Source of the DNA: Roseburia faecis
GTDB taxonomy: Bacteria; Bacillota; Clostridia; Lachnospirales; Lachnospiraceae
Length of the DNA stretch: 64,000 bases
Reading direction: 5' to 3'
Assembly: GCF_001406815.1 (NCBI RefSeq)
Contig: NZ_CVRR01000005.1
Location: 186,001 to 250,000, forward strand
The notes below the pieces were generated by a model. That model was not told the origin of the DNA. It saw nothing but the letters and a program-made list of their open reading frames with translations, and searched no databases. Shown here in pieces: positions 36,774-44,363 of the stretch (the first letter of the stretch is position 1; each line of letters starts with the position of its first letter). Position numbers and translations under genes: made by a program.

Positions 36774-36812
36774 AAAGAGATCTGTGCAATGCACAGATCT
36801 CTTTTCGTTTTT
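36774..36812. terminator. Bidirectional terminator between yjfB and ridA
   Basis: A near-perfect palindrome (arms 36776-36788 and 36790-36802) has T-runs on both outer sides. It can end the plus-strand yjfB and the minus-strand ridA transcripts. Confidence 0.88.
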
Positions 36813-36822
36813 GATCTTTTCT

Positions 36823-37197
36823 TTATTTTACAGCAATGGCTTCAATTTCAAGCATAACATCTTTCGGAAGACGTGCCACTTCCACACAGCTTCTGGATGG
36901 AAATGGTGACGGGAAAAATTTTGCATAAACTTCATTAATTGCTGCAAAATCATTCATTTCCTTGATAAAAACAGTGGTTTTTACTACCTTATCCATTCCG
37001 GTTCCGGCTGCCTCAAGCAGATTTGACAGATTTTCAAATGCCTGCTGCGCCTGTGCCACAGATCCTTCCGGAATTTCTCCGGTAGCAGGAACAACCGGGA
37101 TAATGCCGGATGTGTATACCGTTCCGTTCACTTCAATCGCCTGTGAGTACGGTCCGATTGCGGCTGGTGCTTTATCTGTACTGATTACGTTTTTCAT
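36823..37197 (-). CDS. ridA: RidA family 2-iminobutanoate/2-iminopropanoate deaminase
   Basis: 124 aa, the usual family length. It hydrolyses reactive imines released by PLP enzymes such as threonine dehydratase. Marks: AIGPYSQAI near the N-terminus, VYTSGIIPVVPATGE, and the C-terminal PSRSCVEVARLPKDVMLEIEA with the substrate-binding arginine. AAAAGGAGG precedes the ATG. Monocistronic or last in the run from the CvfB-like gene. Confidence 0.94.
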   Translation of the reverse strand: MKNVISTDKAPAAIGPYSQAIEVNGTVYTSGIIPVVPATGEIPEGSVAQAQQAFENLSNLLEAAGTGMDKVVKTTVFIKEMNDFAAINEVYAKFFPSPFPSRSCVEVARLPKDVMLEIEAIAVK

Positions 37198-37227
37198 TTT
37201 ATATTCCTCCTTTTGCCTTTACCTGCA

Positions 37228-38067
37228 TTATACGAAACTCTTGCGGATTTTTCCACCATCCAGTGTAATTTTTCTTTCTTTATACAAGTGTCCGATGGCA
37301 CGTTTAAACGCAGCTTTACTCAATCCGGTTTCCCTCTTAATCACCTCTGGACTCGCTTTTTCCGAAAACGGAAGCACTCCTGCATAGGAATCCAGCAATT
37401 CAAGTATTTTCTCTGCATCCGTGTCCATCTGAATATAAGCTTTTTCCCGCAGTGTAAGATCTAACTTTCCATCCGGTTTTACTGCAGTAACTTTCGCCTC
37501 AATCACATCTCCGATTTTCAGGAAACTGTGATCCTCTGAATTTGGTATTCTTGCGGAAAAGCGATCATCCACTGCCACAAAAGCACCAAAGTTATCGGAA
37601 AACTCATACACCCTTCCGGTTACCATCTGATCTTTCTGATACGGTGAATCCTTGGAAAGCAGATCGTACAGTCCCTTCATGCTGGCACAAAGCCGCTTGC
37701 TTTTATCAATATAAAGGGTTACAAGAATCTCGTCTCCTGCTTCTACCCGTGAAGTCATCTCTTTATATGGCAGAAACAGATCTTTTTCCAGTCCCCAATC
37801 CAGAAAAGCACCGATCTTTCCAACTTCTTTCACCACAAGCGGTGCATATTCTCCCAGTGTCAGCTTCGGTGTGTTGGTTGTTGCAATCAGCCGGTCTTTG
37901 GAATCTTTATATAAAAAGACCCTTATCTTTTCCCCCGGTTTTGCATCTTCCGGCACCTGTTTTGACGGAAGCAGCACATGTGTCTCACCGCCCATATCCT
38001 CTGCCAGATATACTCCGAAGTCTACTTTTTTTACATAATACAAATCCTGATATTCTGCTAATTTCAT
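37228..38067 (-). CDS. S1 RNA-binding domain protein, CvfB-like
   Basis: 279 aa. Three S1/OB-like modules (about 3-60, 65-130, 140-215) are followed by a C-terminal winged-helix part (about 222-279, EVIKRETGLSKAAFKRAIGHL). This is the CvfB (YitL) layout. CvfB binds RNA and affects virulence gene expression in Staphylococcus; its function elsewhere is unclear. The gene starts seven bases after the thioesterase stop and precedes ridA. Confidence 0.9.
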   Translation of the reverse strand: MKLAEYQDLYYVKKVDFGVYLAEDMGGETHVLLPSKQVPEDAKPGEKIRVFLYKDSKDRLIATTNTPKLTLGEYAPLVVKEVGKIGAFLDWGLEKDLFLPYKEMTSRVEAGDEILVTLYIDKSKRLCASMKGLYDLLSKDSPYQKDQMVTGRVYEFSDNFGAFVAVDDRFSARIPNSEDHSFLKIGDVIEAKVTAVKPDGKLDLTLREKAYIQMDTDAEKILELLDSYAGVLPFSEKASPEVIKRETGLSKAAFKRAIGHLYKERKITLDGGKIRKSFV

Positions 38068-38074
38068 CTTTTTC

Positions 38075-38782
38075 CTACGCTTTCAAAAAAACAACAACTG
38101 CATATAGCTGCCCATCCGGTGCACACAGTGCAACCGTCACACGGGGATCTTCTATCGTCACATGCGGCACAATTACATCTCTGCACATCGCAGCTTTTTT
38201 ATATTCTACCCGGACTTCCATTGTCCGAAACTCCTTCGGAACATATTCCATCGCCACCTGTACATATCTGGTATTGTTCATATGGTGATTGGTATCTATG
38301 AAATAAGAAGGAACGACCAATGAATCTTTTTCTTCATATTTTTCCGGCAGCATAATTTTCCGCTCGCTGCACTGCATGGGAAGCTGTGGGTCCAATCCGT
38401 ATGCATCCGAGATTTCTTTTGTCACTCTGACCGGAATCCCCTTCTTTGTATCCATCAGTACCCATACGGAATTTGCATATGCCATCCGTTCCCCATCCCT
38501 GCCGTTCATGGAGAAATTCCGGTAACCGTAAAAGCCTTTCATTCCATATGCCCATGTCTGTGTCGTAATCTGTTCGCCCAGCCGCGGCATCCGGTTCAGA
38601 CAGATCTGCCAGGAAGATAAGATCCACGCCTTTTGTGCATCGGTCCATACTTCCACACCAAGGTTCACGGCCTCTGAATGAAATACGCTGCAATCCTGAA
38701 AGTAATCCATAAGCGCCAGCCATGTCATCCGGCCTTGCGCATCTGTCTCACTGTATCTTACTCTGCTGTCAAATTCGTACAT
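38075..38782 (-). CDS. Acyl-ACP thioesterase
   Basis: 235 aa with two tandem hotdog folds, the layout of plant FatA/FatB-like bacterial thioesterases. The N-terminal half (SRVRYSETDAQGRMTWLALMDYFQD) and the second half (SYFIDTNHHMNNTRYVQVAMEYVP) each carry a hotdog core. The NHHMNN segment contains the asparagine and histidine used in catalysis. It releases fatty acids from acyl carrier protein; use in lipid exchange or fatty acid release is not known. The ATG has AAAGGA upstream, just beyond the tRNA terminator. Confidence 0.92.
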   Translation of the reverse strand: MYEFDSRVRYSETDAQGRMTWLALMDYFQDCSVFHSEAVNLGVEVWTDAQKAWILSSWQICLNRMPRLGEQITTQTWAYGMKGFYGYRNFSMNGRDGERMAYANSVWVLMDTKKGIPVRVTKEISDAYGLDPQLPMQCSERKIMLPEKYEEKDSLVVPSYFIDTNHHMNNTRYVQVAMEYVPKEFRTMEVRVEYKKAAMCRDVIVPHVTIEDPRVTVALCAPDGQLYAVVVFLKA

Positions 38783-38810
38783 TACCGTGTCCTTTCTTAT
38801 TCTTATCTTT

Positions 38811-38843
38811 TATAAAACAAAAAGCACTACATAATGTAGTGCT
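38811..38843 (-). terminator. Terminator of the tRNA-Gln gene
   Basis: A perfect 8-bp stem (38836-38843 with 38823-38830, five-base loop) is followed by TTTTTG and more T on the minus strand. Confidence 0.88.
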
Positions 38844-38849
38844 CTTCAG

Positions 38850-38921
38850 CTGGCCCACCAGGATTCGAACCTGGAAATGACGGAGTCAGAGTCCGTTGCC
38901 TTACCATTTGGCGATGGGCCA
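38850..38921 (-). tRNA. tRNA-Gln (CTG anticodon)
   Basis: The 72-base cloverleaf has a seven-pair acceptor stem (38915-38921 with 38851-38857), a T-loop with TTCGAAT, and an anticodon loop reading CTCTGAC, so the anticodon is CTG. The U1-A72 pair and the G discriminator are typical of glutamine tRNAs. CCA is not encoded. It has its own consensus promoter and terminator. Confidence 0.95.
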
Positions 38922-38949
38922 ATGTGTTTCATGTCTCTCAACAAATGGT

Positions 38950-38978
38950 ATTATACATGGAACCCCTATAAGTGTCAA
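38950..38978 (-). promoter_or_regulatory. Consensus promoter of tRNA-Gln
   Basis: Minus strand TTGACA (38978-38973), 17-base spacer, TATAAT (38955-38950): perfect hexamers, 28 bases before the tRNA. Confidence 0.93.
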
Positions 38979-38997
38979 CCCATATTTTCAAATTTTT

Positions 38998-39636
38998 TCA
39001 AAAAAACACAACTTCTTTATCAATTAGTGCATATACGCAGGTTTTCCCCCATTCCAGTCCGGCAGATCCGTTGGTCAGTTCTATAATCTCTTTCGGAAGT
39101 ATCTCTTTTTGTTCTGCAGGTACGAGAATTATCATGGTAACATCCGCCTCATATGCCGTATCCAGAATCACAGTGTGTTTCTGTCCGAACAGATACTGCA
39201 GCTTTCCAAGTCCATTATAATCGGTATGAACCAATAGCTGCTGCCCCTTACATTTTTCTATGAGCCGGCTGGCTGCAAGTCCAGCCTGTGTGGCTGCCTG
39301 ATAGGCGCGTACAAGCCCTCCTGTTCCAAGCAGCACACCTCCAAAATAACGTGTAACAACAACCGCAACGTCCGTAATTTTCTCCCGGAGAAGTACATCC
39401 AGCATCGGACGGCCTGCGGTCTGTGCCGGCTCTCCATCATCCGAACAGCGCGTCAGTTCCTGCCTCTCCCCGATGACAAAAGCAGAACAGTTATGACGGG
39501 CATCCCAGTATTTTTTCTTTGTCTCATTAATGAAAGCAACCGCTTCTTCTTCTGACTGGACAGGTTTTACCGTTGCTATAAAATGAGATTTCTTCTCTGT
39601 GATTTCACCCTCTCCTCCGGTATAGACCACTCGCAT
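38998..39636 (-). CDS. YigZ/IMPACT family protein
   Basis: 212 aa from the ATG at 39636 with AAAGGAG ten bases upstream; an ATG at 39660 is possible but lies on the ribosome site. The N-terminal UPF0029 domain (1-120) has KKSHFIATVKPV, DDGEPAQTAGRPML and VVVTRYFGGVLLG. A ferredoxin-like C-terminal domain follows. The eukaryotic IMPACT homologue inhibits the Gcn2 kinase; the bacterial role is uncertain but probably nucleic-acid or ribosome linked. It follows the PBP gene closely. Confidence 0.92.
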   Translation of the reverse strand: MRVVYTGGEGEITEKKSHFIATVKPVQSEEEAVAFINETKKKYWDARHNCSAFVIGERQELTRCSDDGEPAQTAGRPMLDVLLREKITDVAVVVTRYFGGVLLGTGGLVRAYQAATQAGLAASRLIEKCKGQQLLVHTDYNGLGKLQYLFGQKHTVILDTAYEADVTMIILVPAEQKEILPKEIIELTNGSAGLEWGKTCVYALIDKEVVFF

Positions 39637-39656
39637 ATATCCTATTCTCCTTTGTA

Positions 39657-42302
39657 TCATTCCTCATTCTTCTCCGGTATCTGTTCCGGTTCATGTGTTT
39701 CTTCCGGCTTTGCATCATCCGGTGGATCTGCCGGTTCTTCTTCCGGCTTCTCCTCATCCTGCGTTTCGGCATCGTGTATATTGCATGTTCCATTTAAAAA
39801 TTTCTCTGTCGCACAGTACTGGTAATCAGCCGAGCCCTTTTCGGCACCCACAATATAAGTTTTTGTCACAACCTGATCTGCCGGACAGTATTCTCCGGCA
39901 ACTTTTCCGGATGCCTCACAGATCTGCAGAGAAATATGATGATCACAGTTCTCGGTCGGAACCGTTCCTTCTGCAAAATATTCCGTATAACTTTGCGTTC
40001 CACGCGGATCTTTATCACAGACATCCGCTTCCGGCAGAAGTCCGGATTTTGCACAGACAACAGCCTGTGTAATTCCGGAAGGCTTTTCAAAATCTTTTGC
40101 CTTAAGATCCGCATGAATCCGCTTCATCACGGCTTTCCACAAATTCTTTGGATATCCCGTAGCTGACTGAATGGAATTATCATCATATCCGCCCCATACC
40201 ACGCAAGTGTAATAAGGCGTAAATCCGGCAAACAGTGCATCCCTGTTCAGCGTTGTCGTACCGGATTTTCCTGCCTGTGCCATTCCGGTTCCGAAATAGG
40301 CCCGCATACCCGTTCCACTCGTCATAACATCTTTCATGGCATCCGTCAGAAGCCATGCGGTATCCTCTTTTATTACCTGATGCTGTTCCTTTGTTTGTGT
40401 TTTATCAAGAAGAACGTTGCCGTCATGATCCAGTACCTGGGTATAAAAACTCGGTTCGTTATATTCTCCCTGATTTGCAATTGCGGCATAAGCTGCAGTA
40501 AGTTCCAGGTTTGTCACACCCTGTGTCAGACCTCCGAGAGAAATTCCAAGGTTTCTGTCCGTATCGGTAAGCGTGGAAAATCCGAAGTTTTCTGCATATT
40601 CATATCCCAGATCCACACCAATATCCTGAAGTGTTTTTACTGTCACAATATTGATGGATTTTGTGATTGCCTTCCGGATGCTCGTGAATCCTCCGAATTT
40701 GTGCGTGTAGTTATTGTATGTTTTATTTCCGACCGTAAGCGGTGCATCATCCTGCACGGATGCCAGCGTTTTTCCTCCGGCATCGAGTGCCGGCGCATAA
40801 CATGCAATGATTTTAAAAGTAGATCCCGGCTGCCGGCAGGTCTTTGTTGCACGGTTCCAGGTACGGTTTCCGGCCTTATTTCCGCGTCCGCCGACAATCG
40901 CCTGTACCTCACCGGTCGACTGATCCATGATCGTCATCGCCACCTGCGGCTGCATGGTAATGAAAATATACTCTGAATTTTCTACCAGCTTGTCCCCTTT
41001 TCCGAGGACATCTTTTTCGTACTGTGCAATTGCAGCCCGGCAGTCCTCCTCCGATGTAAAATTGATCGAATAATTCTGACTTTTGTTTTTCTTTTTATAA
41101 TAGGAAAGCATTGTCTGATTGGTATATGTTTTTATTGTACCGTCCTTCTCCTTCACCTGAAAAGAAAGATAGAATGAACATTTGGTACCCGCATCATAGT
41201 TGGCTTTGTCTGCCACCTCCTCATCACAGATTTTCTGGATTTGAAGATTCTGTGTGGACTTGATCGTCAATCCCCCTTGATAAATTGCCTTGTATGCTTC
41301 TGACTCCGAATAGCCTTTGATATTTACCAGATCACCAAAAACATCATCAATGACCGCGTCCACAAAATATGTGTTCATGGTTTCTTCCCTCACATCATTG
41401 TGTTCGGAAATCCTGCCATACACATCATCTGCCATCGCTTTATCATACTGTTTCTGCGAAATATATCCCTGTTTTTTCATGGCATCCAGCACATTCTTTC
41501 TGCGCTTTGCATTTTCCTTTGGATGAAGAATGGGATTGTAACCTGCCGGATTCTTTGTAATTCCGGCAATAACCGCACATTCCGAAAGTGTCAGCTTTGA
41601 CACATCTTTCCCAAAATAACGCTGTGCTGCTGCCTGAACCCCAAGGGTATTGCTTCCAAGGTTGATGGAATTCAGATAATTTTCCAGAATCCAGTTCTTG
41701 TCATTTACCTTTTTTTCCAGCTCTATTGCCAGATACTGTTCCTGTATTTTCCGCTGTACCTGACGTTCCATCTTTTCAATTTTGGAAATATTACTGTCAT
41801 TTTCGTTTGCCCACTGCTCACTCAGCACATTATTTTTAATCAGCTGCTGCGTAAGCGTACTTGCTCCCTGACTGAAATCTCTGGTCCGGACATCCGCCAC
41901 CAGTGCCCTGACAATTCCTTTCAGGTCAATACCGTTATGATCATAAAAACGCTCATCCTCGATCGCCACTACCGCATGCTGCAGATTCTCCGGAATCTGG
42001 TCAATTGTCACGTACTGCCGGTTGGATCCGGCTGCCACTAATTTTGCTGTCTCACTTCCGTCTGCCGCAAGCACTTTCGTGGAATATCCCGTTGGAATGA
42101 CATCCACTTCGGATATATCCGGTGCGGATGCAAGAATTCCTTTAAATGCACCCACTCCAAAACTCACTGTCGCACAGCCTCCCACAATGATTCCAATCAG
42201 TAGAAGTTTCCCCAGTATGACTCCGATTTTATGACGTATTCTCGTTCCTCTTGCGTCCAGCTGTTTTGCTCTCCGGCGCAAAGAAGTTCTTCCATAGTTC
42301 AT
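39657..42302 (-). CDS. Class A penicillin-binding protein (PBP1A-type)
   Basis: 881 aa. It both polymerises glycan and cross-links peptides outside the membrane. A basic cytosolic start and one anchor (about 27-55) precede the GT51 domain (about 90-280) with EDERFYDHNGID and QGASTLTQQLIKN. The transpeptidase domain (about 450-740) has the active serine in GSTFK, the SxN motif in KSINIVT and KSGTT as the KTG-type triad. The C-terminal tail from about 840 is long and rich in Glu, Asp, Pro and Lys. It has an extended -10 promoter at 42346-42354. Confidence 0.95.
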   Translation of the reverse strand: MNYGRTSLRRRAKQLDARGTRIRHKIGVILGKLLLIGIIVGGCATVSFGVGAFKGILASAPDISEVDVIPTGYSTKVLAADGSETAKLVAAGSNRQYVTIDQIPENLQHAVVAIEDERFYDHNGIDLKGIVRALVADVRTRDFSQGASTLTQQLIKNNVLSEQWANENDSNISKIEKMERQVQRKIQEQYLAIELEKKVNDKNWILENYLNSINLGSNTLGVQAAAQRYFGKDVSKLTLSECAVIAGITKNPAGYNPILHPKENAKRRKNVLDAMKKQGYISQKQYDKAMADDVYGRISEHNDVREETMNTYFVDAVIDDVFGDLVNIKGYSESEAYKAIYQGGLTIKSTQNLQIQKICDEEVADKANYDAGTKCSFYLSFQVKEKDGTIKTYTNQTMLSYYKKKNKSQNYSINFTSEEDCRAAIAQYEKDVLGKGDKLVENSEYIFITMQPQVAMTIMDQSTGEVQAIVGGRGNKAGNRTWNRATKTCRQPGSTFKIIACYAPALDAGGKTLASVQDDAPLTVGNKTYNNYTHKFGGFTSIRKAITKSINIVTVKTLQDIGVDLGYEYAENFGFSTLTDTDRNLGISLGGLTQGVTNLELTAAYAAIANQGEYNEPSFYTQVLDHDGNVLLDKTQTKEQHQVIKEDTAWLLTDAMKDVMTSGTGMRAYFGTGMAQAGKSGTTTLNRDALFAGFTPYYTCVVWGGYDDNSIQSATGYPKNLWKAVMKRIHADLKAKDFEKPSGITQAVVCAKSGLLPEADVCDKDPRGTQSYTEYFAEGTVPTENCDHHISLQICEASGKVAGEYCPADQVVTKTYIVGAEKGSADYQYCATEKFLNGTCNIHDAETQDEEKPEEEPADPPDDAKPEETHEPEQIPEKNEE

Positions 42303-42345
42303 AGTTTTCTCCCCGCAGAAATAATAAAAATTCTTTTATCCATAT

Positions 42346-42354
42346 ATTATACCA
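42346..42354 (-). promoter_or_regulatory. Extended -10 promoter of the PBP gene
   Basis: On the minus strand TGG then TATAAT (42351-42346) gives an extended -10; no good -35 is seen. It lies 44 bases before the ATG. Confidence 0.6.
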
Positions 42355-42391
42355 AATAATATGTGCAATAGAAAGTTTTATTTATCGACAG

Positions 42392-42418
42392 CAAAAACCC
42401 CCGGCTTTCGCCAGGGGT
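42392..42418 (-). terminator. Terminator of the amt-PII gene
   Basis: The minus-strand stem of nine positions (42410-42418 with 42397-42405, one mismatch) with a GAAA loop is followed by TTTTTG. Confidence 0.9.
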
Positions 42419-42487
42419 CCGCTGTTGATGTATACTAAAACTAAGGGGATTAGATTTCACTAACCTAGCCATTAGATTAGTGCAAAA

Positions 42488-44239
42488 TTATTCGACATCC
42501 TGTAAAGCTTCCATATCTTCCTCACCGGTACGAATCTTGACAACCTTTGCCACATCGTATACGAAAATCTTTCCATCTCCGATATGTCCGGTATAAAGAG
42601 CCTTCTTTGCGGCAGCAACAACACTGTCTACAGGAATCTTGCTTACTACAACCTCAACCTTAATTTTCGGAAGCAGGGTTGCATCGACTTCAGCACCACG
42701 ATAACGTTCGCCGGAGCCCTTCTGGATACCACATCCCATAACCTGCGTACAGGTCATACCAGTAACACCCAGATCGTTCATTGCTTTCTTTAAGTGGTCG
42801 TAACGGGAAAGTTTTGCAATGATAACCACTTTGTACATACCGGTTGCATCCTTCGGAACTGTTGAGACAACTTTAACAGCTGCATCTCTTTTTGTCTGGG
42901 AAGCCTGTGCATATTCCGGTGTACCCAAATCTGTATTTTCATTGATATCCATTGTCATGGTATTGGAAACATCCATGATAGAAAATCCTGAGTAAGCTGA
43001 TGCAAGTCCATGTTCCATAGAATCCAGACCAACAATTTCTTCTTCCTCTGTAACACGAAGTCCAATCGTTTTCTTAATGACGATAAATGCAATGGTAATG
43101 GTTACAGCTGTCCATGCAGCTACCGTAACAAAACCTAACAGCTGAATACCAAGCTGTCTGAATCCACCACCATAGAATAAACCAACCACCGAATCATTTC
43201 CCGGAGCAGATTTCGTAGCAAATAAACCAACGGCGATGGTACCCCAGATACCATTCATCATATGTACAGCTACCGCACCAACCGGATCGTCCACATGAAG
43301 CTTATAATCCAAAAGCCATACACCAAAGCAAACCAGTAAACCGGAAACAAAACCAATACAGATTGCACCGAAACAATCGGTCACATCACAAGGAGCGGTA
43401 ATTGCTACAAGTCCTGCAAGTGATGCATTCAGGCACATTGATACATCAGGTTTACCATATTTAAGCCATGTAAAGATCATACATACAACTGTTGCAACTG
43501 CCGGAGCTACGGTCGTTGTAAGAAATACGCTGGCAAGCTGTGAACCGGAAGTACATGCAGCGCCATTAAATCCATACCAGCCAAACCAGAGAATAAAACA
43601 TCCAAGGCATCCAAGTGGAAGATTGTGTCCCGGGAATGCGTTGACTTTTGTAATCTTCCCAGACTTATCTTTTGAGAACTTTCCAATACGTGGTCCAAGC
43701 ATTGCTGCACCGATGAGTGCTGAAATACCACCAACCATATGAATGGCACAGGAACCTGCAAAATCGTGGAATCCAAGCTGTGATAACCAGCCGCCGCCCC
43801 AGATCCAGTGTGCTTCAATCGGATAAATCAATGCCGAAATTACTGCTGAATAAATACAGTAGGATAAGAATTTTGTACGCTCTGCCATAGCACCTGATAC
43901 AATCGTTGCTGTAGTTGCACAGAATACTAAGTTAAACACAAAATTCGAAAAATCAAAATTTGCATAACTGGTAAAGATATCAAATCCCGGTTTTCCGATA
44001 AAACCAAGAACATCTTCTCCCAGCAATAATGAAAAACCGATCAGGATGAACATTACGGTACCAATACAGAAGTCCATCAGGTTCTTCATCAAAATGTTGC
44101 CTGCATTCTTTGCTCTGGTAAAACCGGTTTCTACCATGGCAAAGCCTGCCTGCATCCAGAATACCAGTGCGGCACCGATCAGAAACCAGATGCCAAACAT
44201 ATTTTCATTGATAAAACTTACAATTTGTTGTTTATCCAT
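42488..44239 (-). CDS. amt: Ammonium transporter fused to a C-terminal P-II signalling domain
   Basis: 583 aa from the ATG at 44239 with GGGAGGAG upstream; the frame runs further but only through a leader hairpin. Residues 1-395 are an Amt/Mep/Rh channel of about 11 membrane segments with the twin pore histidines His167 and His326. A linker (about 400-465) leads to a complete P-II domain (about 469-574) with the T-loop tyrosine at about 513 (ERYRGAEVD) and the B-loop TGHIGDGKIF. Normally GlnK is separate and plugs AmtB when nitrogen is ample. Here sensor and channel are one chain. GSIII is the neighbour upstream, so both serve ammonium assimilation. Confidence 0.95.
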   Translation of the reverse strand: MDKQQIVSFINENMFGIWFLIGAALVFWMQAGFAMVETGFTRAKNAGNILMKNLMDFCIGTVMFILIGFSLLLGEDVLGFIGKPGFDIFTSYANFDFSNFVFNLVFCATTATIVSGAMAERTKFLSYCIYSAVISALIYPIEAHWIWGGGWLSQLGFHDFAGSCAIHMVGGISALIGAAMLGPRIGKFSKDKSGKITKVNAFPGHNLPLGCLGCFILWFGWYGFNGAACTSGSQLASVFLTTTVAPAVATVVCMIFTWLKYGKPDVSMCLNASLAGLVAITAPCDVTDCFGAICIGFVSGLLVCFGVWLLDYKLHVDDPVGAVAVHMMNGIWGTIAVGLFATKSAPGNDSVVGLFYGGGFRQLGIQLLGFVTVAAWTAVTITIAFIVIKKTIGLRVTEEEEIVGLDSMEHGLASAYSGFSIMDVSNTMTMDINENTDLGTPEYAQASQTKRDAAVKVVSTVPKDATGMYKVVIIAKLSRYDHLKKAMNDLGVTGMTCTQVMGCGIQKGSGERYRGAEVDATLLPKIKVEVVVSKIPVDSVVAAAKKALYTGHIGDGKIFVYDVAKVVKIRTGEEDMEALQDVE

Positions 44240-44260
44240 AACAATCTCCTCCCTATATAG

Positions 44261-44319
44261 AAAAAGAGACACTTCCCCAAATTCCACAGCTTCGTGGTTC
44301 TGAAAAAATGTCTCTTTTT
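44261..44319 (-). promoter_or_regulatory. Leader or intercistronic hairpin before amt-PII
   Basis: An 11-bp outer stem (44309-44319 with 44261-44271) encloses a second hairpin (44294-44297 with 44284-44287) whose loop has six bases (GAAGCT on the minus strand). A T-run follows the outer stem at once. No promoter fits between this hairpin and the ATG, so transcription of amt must pass through it. It is either a leaky glnA terminator or an attenuator. Confidence 0.65.
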
Positions 44320-44363
44320 TATTTTGTAAGATGTTTGTAAAAAATGTTCCTTAAATCTTTGGA

